A stretch of DNA of 64,000 nt from Terrimonas sp. GTDB lineage: Bacteria > Bacteroidota > Bacteroidia > Chitinophagales > Chitinophagaceae. This document shows, piece by piece, positions 15,145 through 24,512 of this stretch; positions within the stretch are counted from its first letter, which is position 1; each line of letters begins with the position of its first letter. The stretch covers positions 581,282 through 645,281 of the forward strand of contig NZ_QCZJ01000001.1 of NCBI RefSeq assembly GCF_003075435.1. The letters run 5' to 3'. The notes below the pieces were generated by a model. It searched no databases, had not been told where the DNA came from, and worked only from the letters and a program-made list of their open reading frames with translations. A program made the translations under genes and the position numbers.

Positions 15145-15927
15145 ATGGCTAAATATTATGTACCAGGAATTATTACGGCTATAACAGTATTGTTTTTTTC
15201 ATGTAATGGCAATGCTGATAAGACCAATAACCCACCCGGCAAATCGGCTGAACTGATACTATTGGAAAAGCAGGTATTGGCTCGCCCGGATTCTGTGGGA
15301 CTACGCTACCAGTTGATGAATGAATTGCTGAAAAATAATTTATATGAAGCAGCAATGATGCAGAATGATACATTGCTGAAGGATGATAGTACTAATGCTG
15401 TTTTCTGGTACCGGCGGGGCGCTATCCAGTTGAATAAGGGTGATACAACTGCTGCTATTACTTCCTTGCAAACAGCCATGCAAAAAGAGCCGATGTTTAT
15501 GGAGCCGCTGCTGGATATTGCTTCAGTATACGCGGCGCGGTCTGACAGTAATGCGATCACTACCACGAATAAAGTCATACAGATCGCTCCCGATCCACGC
15601 ATTAAATCTGAGGCAAAGTTTATACAGGGTTTATACTACTCTAATATTAACGATAAAGCCAGGGCGCTTGCGAGCTTTGATGAGTGCATTAAGAATGATT
15701 ATACTTTTTTGGATGCGTATGTGGAGAAGGGACTATTACTCTACGATTCAAAAGACTACAAAGCGGCATTAGCTGTATTTGAGCAGACCATACAAGTGAG
15801 CAATACTTTCGCCGAAGGTTACTACAATGCCGGACGATGCGAAGAAGCGCTTGGGAATAAGGAAGAGGCTAAATTGTATTATGAAAAGGCATACGGGCTG
15901 GATAAAAGCTTGAAAAAGCCAGAGTGA
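15145..15927 (+). CDS. TPR-repeat lipoprotein
   Basis: A 260-aa exported lipoprotein. The signal region ends in a lipobox-like ITVLFFSC with Cys at residue 20. The mature part is a chain of tetratricopeptide repeats from about residue 50 to the end, for example AVFWYRRGAIQLNKGDTTAAITSLQTA-type units and YYNAGRCEEALGNKEEAKLYY near the C-terminus. It should be membrane-anchored and bind partner proteins in the periplasm. Stand-alone gene between purL and the convergent rsmB-like gene. Family common in Chitinophagaceae; exact role unknown. Confidence 0.8.
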   Translation: MAKYYVPGIITAITVLFFSCNGNADKTNNPPGKSAELILLEKQVLARPDSVGLRYQLMNELLKNNLYEAAMMQNDTLLKDDSTNAVFWYRRGAIQLNKGDTTAAITSLQTAMQKEPMFMEPLLDIASVYAARSDSNAITTTNKVIQIAPDPRIKSEAKFIQGLYYSNINDKARALASFDECIKNDYTFLDAYVEKGLLLYDSKDYKAALAVFEQTIQVSNTFAEGYYNAGRCEEALGNKEEAKLYYEKAYGLDKSLKKPE

Positions 15928-15979
15928 GCGTCCTTCACAGGTCTTGCGAAAGGGCAATACCCTTTAGTCAGTAATCAAA

Positions 15980-17188
15980 TTATCCTTCCACATCTTTTCT
16001 CATCAATGCACCAAACATTGTATCTGCTCTCTCATTATAACCTTTAATAACATGCATCTCTAGTAATTCAAGATTGAATTTTTCTCCTATCATTTCCACA
16101 ATTGCTTCATTCTCCTTTTTAAAAACAGAACAGGTAATATATAAAAGATAGCCGCCGGGTTTTATAAAAGGTATAATATTCGATGTGATTTTCTTTTGCA
16201 GATCAGTATAGTGAGCAAGTTTATTTTCTTCCCAGAAATATAACTGCTCCGGCGTTCTGCTCCATGTGCCGGAACCTGAGCATGGCACATCACAGATCAC
16301 GAGATCATAGCCTGACGGATCAGCAGGAATATTGCGCTGTGCAAGATCAGCAATAAAAGATTTATACCTGTTTATACCTGCTCTTCTGAATCTTGATTGC
16401 AGGTTTGCTAATATTGATTGTCTTATATCAGACACCGTTAAATCTACATTGGTCAGGTAATCTTTTGCGAGTATTGATTTACCCCCGCTTGCCGCGCAGC
16501 AATCCCATATTGTAACGAGACGATTGTAATTATCTTTAACCGGTTTTAGAAATTCACTTACACGCTGAGAACTATAATCCTGTACAACTACTTCTTCATC
16601 TGGCGAAACTATAGTATCAACCTTTGTAAGATTGGGCAAAGCCAGTGCATCTCCATTCTTTGCAGAAAAGCTGATACGGGCATCTGCTATTTTTTTTATT
16701 ACATTGGATTGATGGCCAGGCCGTATGCGGAGAAACAGATCCGGTTGTATAAAAAACGACCGGCAGAATTGATGATAGTCGATATCATTGCTCAGCATTT
16801 CCCACCATGGAAAAACATTATTGATCTCAATTGGTAAACCGGCATCTTGTAAAAAAATACATTTTTCTTCTATCGGTAAATGAACTTTATCATTCCAGTC
16901 AGGCGCAAACGCTTCCAGTATTTGATCCGGCTTGTCAGTACAAACAAGCAAACCCGCTAGCATATATTGCTTCAAGAATTCATCATTGCCGTTTAGCGAA
17001 AACCTATCAATGATCTTGCCAAGCCGGAAATAACAGTAACAGATATGCGCTATTTGTTTCCTGTCTTTTGAGCCATATTTTTTGTTCGCTGAAAAAAATG
17101 ATTTCAGGAATACAGACAGTGGCAGATCACCACTATAAGTTTTTATAATGCCTGCGGCTGTATTAAGATATGAATGAAATTTGCTCAC
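15980..17188 (-). CDS. RsmB/NOP2/Sun-family RNA (cytosine-C5) methyltransferase
   Basis: A 402-aa cytoplasmic SAM-dependent methyltransferase that forms m5C in rRNA or tRNA. Motif I is CCAASGGKS (Ser and Ser where Pro and Thr are usual). Motif IV is CDVPCSGSGTW with Cys303, and motif VI is YITCSVFKKENE with the catalytic Cys353, so the two-cysteine mechanism is intact. The N-terminal 130 residues are helical, like the NusB-like or RsmB linker part, but there is no C-terminal PUA extension. The gene converges with the TPR lipoprotein. Target base not predictable from sequence alone. Confidence 0.9.
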   Translation of the reverse strand: MSKFHSYLNTAAGIIKTYSGDLPLSVFLKSFFSANKKYGSKDRKQIAHICYCYFRLGKIIDRFSLNGNDEFLKQYMLAGLLVCTDKPDQILEAFAPDWNDKVHLPIEEKCIFLQDAGLPIEINNVFPWWEMLSNDIDYHQFCRSFFIQPDLFLRIRPGHQSNVIKKIADARISFSAKNGDALALPNLTKVDTIVSPDEEVVVQDYSSQRVSEFLKPVKDNYNRLVTIWDCCAASGGKSILAKDYLTNVDLTVSDIRQSILANLQSRFRRAGINRYKSFIADLAQRNIPADPSGYDLVICDVPCSGSGTWSRTPEQLYFWEENKLAHYTDLQKKITSNIIPFIKPGGYLLYITCSVFKKENEAIVEMIGEKFNLELLEMHVIKGYNERADTMFGALMRKDVEG

Positions 17189-17213
17189 CGAATAAAAGTG
17201 AGGTTATATAATG

Positions 17214-17656
17214 CTATTGATAATAATAGGAAATATTAATTTTCTCATTTGTCAGCAAATCTGTTTCAACCGCTTTAACGGGTTTTGAGTTGTTGTCAAA
17301 TTCATATGAATATGAAATGCTTTGCGGAATATCGGGATTATCCATCCCAAGTAAATTATTGGGTGAACTGAATCCATATGATATAAACCCTTCCAAAGCG
17401 CCTCCTTCTATACCAAGATCTAATGCTGAAAATCTATCGCCATAGGTAAAAGTTAAAACCTGCGGTGGATCATTAGTGTTAATATGATCTTTAAAAGTAA
17501 TGCTCATTTCAGCAATATTATTTTTCGCATCATAAGTATATACCGTTTTTTGTAATTCAAAAAGCTGGTTTCCATTAAGCTTATCCTCTCTACATACAAC
17601 CACTGTCGTATCCGGTCTTTACTATCATAACCATATACAATACTATCTTTTATTAT
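17214..17656 (-). pseudogene. degraded copy of the tandem lipoprotein family
   Basis: The C-terminal 129 codons (from GTG 17603) are open and resemble the end of the gene at 17705-18619: YTYDAKNNIAEM, FTYGDRFSALDLGIEGG, a Ser-Pro-Asn-Asn-(P/L) turn, and a final Tyr-Tyr-Tyr-Gln. Upstream, the homologous residues (SIVYGYDSKDRIRQWLYVER) continue in a different frame up to about 17656, beyond which a stop follows and no signal peptide remains. So a frameshift and loss of the N-terminus have killed this copy, unless the C-terminal piece is expressed alone. Confidence 0.75.
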
Positions 17657-17704
17657 TGTGTATTATAGGAAGCTGCACATAGAATAGTTTTTAAACAGTT
17701 GTGT

Positions 17705-18619
17705 TTATTGATAATAGAAATAAGCGATTGCTTTCTCTAATGAGGTATTATAAGTTGCGTCAGCTTTAACAGGGTAATCATCTATATCATATAAATAGGT
17801 TATCCTGCCAAGTTCTGCCCCGCTGCTAACTTGTTTTACCGGGTTATTCGGAGAAGGGGTACCGATAGAATGTATACCCATTAAAAGCGCTTCATTTCCC
17901 AAAGAGGCGAATGGATTTCTTTTATCATCATATTCTAATAAAAGATCCCTGAGAGGGTCTCCATCGTTGTCAAAATTTTCATTATATAACATTTTGATGA
18001 TATTTCCATTCAGATCATAAACATACTCAAACCTTTGTGCTTCAAAAACAACATTCGTTAAAATATCTTTTCTAAATCTTTGATAAAGTACAATATGATC
18101 TTTAGCATCATAGGTATATATAACGCTGTCTGATATTTTATCATCCTGATCGGGATATATAGGAACAAGATTAATTGTTTCTATGCCGGAAGTATAATGT
18201 TTTGATATGGGGTCATGAAATAATTCCAGCACCGCACTATCTGTTCTTTCAGGGGTATACCCTTCATAGTATGTGTATACAGTTGTTATCCGTTTTATTA
18301 TTCCGTCTGCATCTCTGTAAAAAATATGTTCGGTGTTGAAATAATAATCGTTATCAAATCCTTCCCCAAATGACTCAGACTTTACGCTGATCACTCTTTT
18401 GTTTTGATCATAGGTATATGTATCAACTATGGAATCCTTAGGATAGGTTCCTTCATAGTAAACCGCTCGTATCAAAAGTTTATCCTTAGGGGTAGATGTA
18501 GTATCTGAAACAGGCGGATCAACTACAGGGTCATCATCCTGTTCACTTGAAATTTCTTTGGTGCATGAAACGCTGAAAAATATCATCATCAGCGCTATTA
18601 AGAGTCTATGTGCTTTCAT
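17705..18619 (-). CDS. lipoprotein of a tandem paralogous family (YD-like repeats)
   Basis: A 304-aa lipoprotein (lipobox IFFSVSC, Cys at residue 19) with an acidic, Pro/Thr-rich linker after the Cys. The body repeats a Tyr-Thr-Tyr-Asp plus acidic motif (VDTYTYDQNKRV, VIYTYDAKDHI, FEYVYDLNGN, ITYLYDIDDY), a YD-repeat-like beta pattern, and ends in Phe-Tyr-Tyr-Gln. The same ending marks the two neighbouring family members, so the three arose by local duplication. It is expected to be anchored in the outer or inner membrane, facing out or into the periplasm. Function unknown. Confidence 0.8.
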   Translation of the reverse strand: MKAHRLLIALMMIFFSVSCTKEISSEQDDDPVVDPPVSDTTSTPKDKLLIRAVYYEGTYPKDSIVDTYTYDQNKRVISVKSESFGEGFDNDYYFNTEHIFYRDADGIIKRITTVYTYYEGYTPERTDSAVLELFHDPISKHYTSGIETINLVPIYPDQDDKISDSVIYTYDAKDHIVLYQRFRKDILTNVVFEAQRFEYVYDLNGNIIKMLYNENFDNDGDPLRDLLLEYDDKRNPFASLGNEALLMGIHSIGTPSPNNPVKQVSSGAELGRITYLYDIDDYPVKADATYNTSLEKAIAYFYYQ

Positions 18620-18673
18620 ATTAATATTCTATTCCTTGAATTTGCTTTGAATACCCTTTTTATCAGCAACCGG

Positions 18674-19489
18674 CTATTGATAGTAAAACGTATAGCTGGT
18701 CTTTTGATTGGAAGGCAGTACAATAACCTCGCCGGTAACAGGTTTATCGCCCGGGCCCAACGTGAGATTGGTTAATACTCTAACATCCTGTCCATTACCT
18801 GCTTGATCTATTACATCAAGCTGCTTCAAATTTTTGTTGAGCTGGTTAGGTATACCCACCAGCCAATAGTTTTGCGAAGCCGTTACGGAATGCCATAAAT
18901 AATCCGGCTCATCTCCGTAAGTATATTTCAGTGTTGCAGTAAACTCGATTGAACCACCACCAGAGGAAGAATAAATATCTCTTTCTATTACATTTCCGCT
19001 ACTATCGTACACAAATTCATTACGTCCTGTTAAGATGCCTGATGTAAATGTTTCATTACTCATCATTTTTGTGTCGTCAAAACTATAGGTGGTACTATCT
19101 ACCCTTAAATATCCCAGGTTTGTTGACGTAATACTATAATCATACTCCAACCCTACCGGGTCAGGATAATGTATGGCTGTTCTGATGGTATCATAAGCAA
19201 ACCCGGACTGTGTAAGCTGCTGTTTAACGTTAATAATCCTGCTGGTAAAATCTCTTGTAAAGTTGAGATATTCATAATAGGTGTCACCTGCCGAAATACC
19301 ATCAGTAACTACCGTTTCCAGCCGGCTGAGGTTATCGTAATAATAAAATGTAATCAGCGTATCACCATTAGTAACTGCCACGGCACGCCTGAGTAACCCA
19401 GCCACATCATTACGGCCGTTTTCAACACTCAACTCCTTTTGACAGGACGCAAAGCATACCACTAACATTATTATAATTACAAGTCTCAT
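18674..19489 (-). CDS. lipoprotein, third member of the tandem family
   Basis: A 271-aa lipoprotein (lipobox VVCFASC, Cys at residue 16). Same architecture as the downstream paralogue: a Leu-Leu-Arg-Arg-Ala-Val start (GLLRRAVAVTNGDTLITFYY), several YD-like strands (YYYDNLSRLETV, YSFDDTKMM, FVYDSSGN, LKYTYGDEPDY) and a C-terminal Thr-Phe-Tyr-Tyr-Gln. It is the most divergent of the three. It lies 30 bp downstream of sucB in the same direction and may receive read-through from the sucAB operon. Function unknown. Confidence 0.8.
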   Translation of the reverse strand: MRLVIIIMLVVCFASCQKELSVENGRNDVAGLLRRAVAVTNGDTLITFYYYDNLSRLETVVTDGISAGDTYYEYLNFTRDFTSRIINVKQQLTQSGFAYDTIRTAIHYPDPVGLEYDYSITSTNLGYLRVDSTTYSFDDTKMMSNETFTSGILTGRNEFVYDSSGNVIERDIYSSSGGGSIEFTATLKYTYGDEPDYLWHSVTASQNYWLVGIPNQLNKNLKQLDVIDQAGNGQDVRVLTNLTLGPGDKPVTGEVIVLPSNQKTSYTFYYQ

Positions 19490-19519
19490 ATTGCGGGCAG
19501 GAACAGATTGTATTTACGA

Positions 19520-21079
19520 TTATACTTCCAGCAAAGTTTTTACAGGGTCTTTACCAAACAATAATAATTCAGGATTTTCAAGCAATTCTTTTACTCTTAC
19601 CAAAAAGCTCACAGACTCTCTTCCGTCAATAATTCTGTGATCGTAGCTTAGGGCTATATACATCATTGGTCTTATTACTACCTGTCCGTTAATAGCCATC
19701 GGTCTGTCCTGTATTTTATGCATACCGAGTATAGCGCTCTGTGGCAGGTTAATAATAGGAGTGCTCATCAAAGAACCGAATACCCCGCCATTGGTAATGG
19801 TAAAAGTGCCGCCCTGTAATTCTTCCATCGTTAACTTGTTATCACGGGCTTTGGTAGCCAGTTCAACCACTTTCTTTTCAATATCAGCCATGCTAAGGCT
19901 TTCTACATTTCGTATAACCGGCACTGTTAGCCCGCGTGGTGTGCTTACCGCTATGCTGATATCCGCATAATCATGATACACTAATTCTTCGCCATCTATA
20001 TAAGCATTTACTGCCGGCCATTCTGCCAATGCTATTGCACAGGCTTTCCCAAAAAAGCTCATAAAGCCTAAGCCAACGCCGTGCACTTCCTTGAATTTGT
20101 CTTTGTAGATCTTTCTTATCTCCATCACCCTTGTCATATCCACCTCATTAAAAGTGGTGAGCATGGCAGTAGTGTTTTTTGATTCAACCAAACGCCTGCT
20201 GATGGTTTTGCGCAGGCTGGTCATTTTTTCTTTTCGCACATTTCTGCCAAAAAGCTCCTGTCCGTTAAAAGGCTTTTTACCCGGGTTTGCCAGCGCGGCC
20301 AATACATCCCCCTTTACAATTCTGCCTGCTGTGCCGCTTGCGGTAATACTTTTAGGATCGATCTTTTTATCGGCAATAATTGCAGCGGCAACAGGAGTTG
20401 CTTTAACATCCTGGGTTGCAGGTTGCGTTGCAGCGGGCTGTTGCTGTGGTTTTGCTTCGGCTTTTGGTTGTTCTGCTTTTACCTGGTCAGGCACTGCCAC
20501 ATCAGTATCAATAGAAGCAATGCTTTCTTTTATTTTTACAACATCGCCTTCTTTTGCTTTTGTGCTGAGCCTACCGGATTCTTCAGCGTTTAATTCAAAT
20601 GTAGCTTTCTCGCTTTCCAGTTCTGCAATCACCTCATCACGCTTAACGAGGTCCCCATCTTTCTTTAACCACTTTAATAAAGTAACCTCACTGATCGATT
20701 CTCCTACAGTTGGCACTTTTACATCCAGCACGCCTTTACCCACCGCTTTTGCTGCAGTTTGCACTGTGGTAGCTGCAGGCTCTTCTTTCGCCACTTCTGC
20801 CGCGGGTGCTTTAGTTGCTACCTGCCCGTTGCCGGAAGGCTTTGCTGCAGATTCATCAATTTTAGCTAATACAGCGCCTATAGCAAGCGTGTCTCCTTCG
20901 TTAGCTGCTGTTGTAAGTATACCCGCCTTTTCAGCATTTACTTCAAAAGTGGCTTTTTCGCTTTCCAGTTCAGCAATAACTTCATCTCTTTCTACATACT
21001 CTCCATTCTTTTTAACCCATTTTAACAGTGTTACTTCACTTATTGATTCTCCTACTGTCGGAACCTTTATATCAATCAT
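19520..21079 (-). CDS. sucB: 2-oxoglutarate dehydrogenase E2, dihydrolipoyl succinyltransferase
   Basis: The E2 core of the 2-oxoglutarate dehydrogenase complex (TCA cycle), transferring succinyl to CoA. The 519-aa protein has two N-terminal lipoyl domains; both read [11 protein letters not shown] with lipoyl lysines at about Lys42 and Lys158. An Ala/Pro/Gln-rich linker follows, then a peripheral-subunit-binding domain ([13 protein letters not shown]...[12 protein letters not shown]). The catalytic domain ends with [16 protein letters not shown], carrying the active-site His and Asp-Gly. Two lipoyl domains are more than the single one of proteobacterial SucB. It lies 44 bp downstream of sucA, clearly one operon. 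Confidence 0.96.
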   Translation of the reverse strand: MIDIKVPTVGESISEVTLLKWVKKNGEYVERDEVIAELESEKATFEVNAEKAGILTTAANEGDTLAIGAVLAKIDESAAKPSGNGQVATKAPAAEVAKEEPAATTVQTAAKAVGKGVLDVKVPTVGESISEVTLLKWLKKDGDLVKRDEVIAELESEKATFELNAEESGRLSTKAKEGDVVKIKESIASIDTDVAVPDQVKAEQPKAEAKPQQQPAATQPATQDVKATPVAAAIIADKKIDPKSITASGTAGRIVKGDVLAALANPGKKPFNGQELFGRNVRKEKMTSLRKTISRRLVESKNTTAMLTTFNEVDMTRVMEIRKIYKDKFKEVHGVGLGFMSFFGKACAIALAEWPAVNAYIDGEELVYHDYADISIAVSTPRGLTVPVIRNVESLSMADIEKKVVELATKARDNKLTMEELQGGTFTITNGGVFGSLMSTPIINLPQSAILGMHKIQDRPMAINGQVVIRPMMYIALSYDHRIIDGRESVSFLVRVKELLENPELLLFGKDPVKTLLEV

Positions 21080-21123
21080 GTTATAGTCAGTTTATACTAA
21101 TGTATTCTTTATTCTGCTTAAAG

Positions 21124-23913
21124 TTATATAGAAAACGCGGTTTCGATAATTTCACTCTGTTCCTGAGCATGTATTTTAGCAAAGCCAGATGCCGGGGCAG
21201 CGCTGCTTTCTCTGCTGATCACCCCATAATTTATCTCAGGCAGTCCTAATTGTCTTAAACCACCATTCAGGTTCATTTGTAAAAAGGACGCGGCACCCAT
21301 GTTTAAGGGCTCTTCCTGCACCCAATACCATATTGCCTTACCATATTTACTGTATAAAGCAGATAAAGGTTTGTATGGAAGCGGATATAATTGTTCTACA
21401 CGCACCAGGGCCACATCCTTACGGTTGTCTTTCTGCTGCTTTTCTGCCAGATCAAAATAAATTTTTCCTGAACAGAAGAGCACTTTTTTTACATCAGCAG
21501 GATTAGCCACAAATGCATCATCAACCACTTCCCTGAACCTGCCGGAGGTGAATTCTTCGGCAGGCGAATAACTACCCGAATGACGAAGATTTGCTTTTGG
21601 TGAAAAATTGATCAGTGGCTTCCTGAATGGCCATGCCAGTTGCCTGCGCAATGCATGGAAAAAGTTAGACGCCGTGGTAATATTGGTAACTACCGCGTTC
21701 AGCTCAGCGCACATTTGAAGAAAGCGTTCCATTCTGCCGGAACTGTGTTCAGGCCCCTGCCCTTCATACCCGTGCGGCAATAACATGACCAACCCGTTCA
21801 TCCTGTTCCATTTTTCCTCGCCAGCCATAATAAACTGGTCAATCATAGGCTGGGCAACATTACAAAAATCTCCAAACTGCGCCTCCCAGACTACCAGTGC
21901 ATTAGGATTGGCAAGACCAAATCCATATTCAAAACCAAGCACGCCATATTCGCTCAAAAATGAATTGAATATCCTGTATCTGCCGGTTGCACCGGGAATA
22001 CGGCTCAACCTGTTGTATGGCTCATCTGTATTCTCATCACGAAGCACGGCATGACGATGGGAGAAAGTTCCCCTGCACACATCCTGCCCGCTCATACGCA
22101 CATCTTTGCCATCCAGCAATATACTGCCATACGCTATCAATTCACCGGTAGCCCAATCCAGCTTATTTTCTGTTTCAAATAATTTAACCTTATCCTGGAT
22201 GATTTTTTCAACCTTACGAAGCGGCGTAAATTTTTCCGGCCACTTCATCATGGCGTCAAATATATCTTTAAAATTTTCTTTGCTGATACCGGTTTCAGGA
22301 GATTGATCAAAGTCTGCATCGGTAGCCTTGCGCAATTGCTTCCACCATTGATCCGGCTGCGTATAGGTATAAGGCAAGGGATTTTGCTTTACCTCATCTA
22401 ACCTGTCCTGCAGATCATCCCAAAACTTTTTTTCCATTTGCTTGGCCAGGCTTTGTGCTTCCGGCTCGCCATGTTCAAGTAAATACTTCACATATACTTC
22501 CCTCGGGTTAGGATGCTTATCAATAAGCGCGTATAAAGTAGGTTGGGTAAACTTAGGATCATCGCCTTCATTATGACCATGCTTCCTGTAGCACACCATA
22601 TCAATAAAAACATCTGACTGAAACTCCTTGCGGTAGCGTGCTGCAATTTCAGCACATTTAACTACAGACTCAGGATCATCGCCATTTACATGCATAACCG
22701 GCGCCTGCACCATTGCTGCCAGCGAAGTACAATAATCCGAACTTCTTGCATCATCAAAATCAGTAGTAAAACCAATCTGGTTATTGATCACAAAATGTAT
22801 TGTTCCGCCGGTATAATAACCACCCAGTTTACACATCTGCAGCACTTCATACACAATACCCTGGCCTGCTATGGATGCATCACCATGTATCAGTATCGGT
22901 AATACTTTCTCATAATTGGCCTCGTGCAACACGTTTGCCCTGCCTCGTGCAAAACCTACTACCACGGGATCTACCGCTTCAAGATGCGAGGGGTTAGGCA
23001 TTAGTTTCAGGAACATGGGTTTGCCCGAAGGTGTTTGCACTTCGCTGCCGAAACCAAGATGATATTTAACATCGCCGCTGCCCATCGTCTGATCAACCTT
23101 GCCGGTACCTTCAAACTCGCTGAATATCTGGTTATAGGTTTTTCCCATAATATTTGCCAGTATATTCAGCCTTCCGCGGTGGGCCATTCCTATCACCACT
23201 TCCTGTACATCAAATTCGGCTGCTTTGTTTATAATGGCATCCAGGGCTGCAATGGTGGTTTCACCACCTTCAAGCGAAAATCTTTTTTGACCAATGTATT
23301 TTGTGTGAAGGAATTTTTCAAACATTACGCCCTGGTTAAGCTTTTCGAGTATTCGCTCTTTTTGTTTAAGCTCAAGCGGCCTTGTAAAGTTCTTTTCCAT
23401 TTCAGTAGTCAGCCAGTCTACTTTTTTCTGATCACTGATATATTTAAATTCAATACCTACCTTACCCGCATAACATGCTTTTAAATGGGCAAGGATTTTC
23501 CTTAAAGTAGTGGTTCCTAAGCCGATAAGATTACCGGCAAAGAAATTTTTATCCATATCATCTTCGGTAAATCCGAAAAAGGCCAAATTGAGGTTTGCGC
23601 CCCTGTCTTTGCGTACCCTGATGGGGTTGGTATCTGCTATAAGATGACCTTTATTCCTGTATCCCAGGATAAGCCTGTAAGCACCCAGTTCCTTTTTCCA
23701 GTCTACCCCATCGGTAGTGGTATAAGTGGCGCCGGCGGCAGTTTTAGCAGATGAACCGTTTACAGCAGGTTTTACATTAGCAACGGCAAAATCAAAACCT
23801 TCAAAAAATTTTTTAAAGTCGGGATCTACACTATCCGGGTTTTTCACAAAATCTTTATACATGTTTTCTATGTATGCCGGATCTGAGTTGGTTATATACG
23901 AAAAATCCTTCAT
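21124..23913 (-). CDS. sucA: 2-oxoglutarate dehydrogenase E1 component
   Basis: Thiamine-diphosphate-dependent decarboxylation of 2-oxoglutarate, passing succinyl to the lipoyl arm of SucB. I take ATG 23913 (MKDFSYITNSDPAYIENMY) as the start; the frame extends nine codons further, but the family starts here. Length 929 aa is normal. The N-terminal motif YIENMYKDFVKNPDSVDPDF is typical for E2 binding. The ThDP-binding segment is visible as GDASIAGQGIVYE...INNQIGFTTD, and the active-site His region as GMAHRGRLN. First gene of the sucAB operon, with a -7-like box upstream at 23938-23945. Confidence 0.97.
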   Translation of the reverse strand: MKDFSYITNSDPAYIENMYKDFVKNPDSVDPDFKKFFEGFDFAVANVKPAVNGSSAKTAAGATYTTTDGVDWKKELGAYRLILGYRNKGHLIADTNPIRVRKDRGANLNLAFFGFTEDDMDKNFFAGNLIGLGTTTLRKILAHLKACYAGKVGIEFKYISDQKKVDWLTTEMEKNFTRPLELKQKERILEKLNQGVMFEKFLHTKYIGQKRFSLEGGETTIAALDAIINKAAEFDVQEVVIGMAHRGRLNILANIMGKTYNQIFSEFEGTGKVDQTMGSGDVKYHLGFGSEVQTPSGKPMFLKLMPNPSHLEAVDPVVVGFARGRANVLHEANYEKVLPILIHGDASIAGQGIVYEVLQMCKLGGYYTGGTIHFVINNQIGFTTDFDDARSSDYCTSLAAMVQAPVMHVNGDDPESVVKCAEIAARYRKEFQSDVFIDMVCYRKHGHNEGDDPKFTQPTLYALIDKHPNPREVYVKYLLEHGEPEAQSLAKQMEKKFWDDLQDRLDEVKQNPLPYTYTQPDQWWKQLRKATDADFDQSPETGISKENFKDIFDAMMKWPEKFTPLRKVEKIIQDKVKLFETENKLDWATGELIAYGSILLDGKDVRMSGQDVCRGTFSHRHAVLRDENTDEPYNRLSRIPGATGRYRIFNSFLSEYGVLGFEYGFGLANPNALVVWEAQFGDFCNVAQPMIDQFIMAGEEKWNRMNGLVMLLPHGYEGQGPEHSSGRMERFLQMCAELNAVVTNITTASNFFHALRRQLAWPFRKPLINFSPKANLRHSGSYSPAEEFTSGRFREVVDDAFVANPADVKKVLFCSGKIYFDLAEKQQKDNRKDVALVRVEQLYPLPYKPLSALYSKYGKAIWYWVQEEPLNMGAASFLQMNLNGGLRQLGLPEINYGVISRESSAAPASGFAKIHAQEQSEIIETAFSI

Positions 23914-23937
23914 TGGGCTAACTTTTGAAAAGAGGCA

Positions 23938-23945
23938 CAAACCTA
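23938..23945 (-). promoter_or_regulatory. -7 promoter box of the sucAB operon
   Basis: On the minus strand TAGGTTTG fits TAnnTTTG, 24 nt before the sucA ATG. The 258-bp gap to rpsT thus carries two divergent promoters. Confidence 0.5.
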
Positions 23946-24145
23946 CGAGATTTTGACGAAATGGCTTGTAAAACAGCCATCAAAAGCAGGCAGTTATGCA
24001 TTATTTTTAAAAATTTAAAACATTGTTATAACGATCGCTTTTCTCAATAATTTTCAGGCGGGTATAAAAACTGCAGAATAACAGTAATAATGGTGTTTTG
24101 CAGTATTTTGTTTTATAAAATTTGGAATATATTGTTTCTCCACTT

Positions 24146-24153
24146 ACCTTTGC
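24146..24153 (+). promoter_or_regulatory. -7 promoter box of rpsT
   Basis: TACCTTTG fits TAnnTTTG and lies 18 nt before the rpsT ATG. The AT-rich stretch upstream suits a strong ribosomal-protein promoter. Confidence 0.55.
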
Positions 24154-24171
24154 CGTCCTAAAAAAATAAGT

Positions 24172-24426
24172 ATGGCTAATCATAAAGCTACGAAAAAGGA
24201 TGTGCGCCAGGCGGCAAAACGCAGAGACAGGAACCGTTATTACGGTAAAACTACCCGTAATGCCATCCGTGATCTGAAGGCTATAACCGAAAAAAGCGGA
24301 GCGACAAAAGAACTTCCTTCTGTAGCAAGCATGATTGACAAGCTGGCAAAGCGTGGCGTTATTCATAAGAATAAAGCAGCTAATATTAAGAGCAAGCTTG
24401 CTAAAAAAGTGAACACACTTGCATAA
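24172..24426 (+). CDS. rpsT: 30S ribosomal protein bS20
   Basis: An 84-aa, strongly basic ribosomal protein that binds 16S rRNA early in 30S assembly. The start MANHKATKKDVRQAAKRRDR, the helix NRYYGKTTRNAIRDLKAI and the C-terminal VIHKNKAANIKSKLAKKV are typical of bS20. Monocistronic: own promoter upstream and a strong terminator 22 bp after the stop. Length matches the family. Confidence 0.97.
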   Translation: MANHKATKKDVRQAAKRRDRNRYYGKTTRNAIRDLKAITEKSGATKELPSVASMIDKLAKRGVIHKNKAANIKSKLAKKVNTLA

Positions 24427-24447
24427 ATAATCATAAAAAAGTATTGC

Positions 24448-24480
24448 AATGCATTCCTATGACCGGAATGCATTTTTTTT
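24448..24480 (+). terminator. Rho-independent terminator of rpsT
   Basis: Perfect 10-bp stem AATGCATTCC / GGAATGCATT with a 7-nt loop, followed by a run of eight T. Confidence 0.9.
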
Positions 24481-24512
24481 GCCCATACCTTTCGTTTTAA
24501 ATCAATCTGCCA

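Noticed and set aside
20154..21086. 310-codon frame on the plus strand
   Set aside because: Antisense to sucB over its whole length; Ser/Ala/Val-rich composition with no domain.
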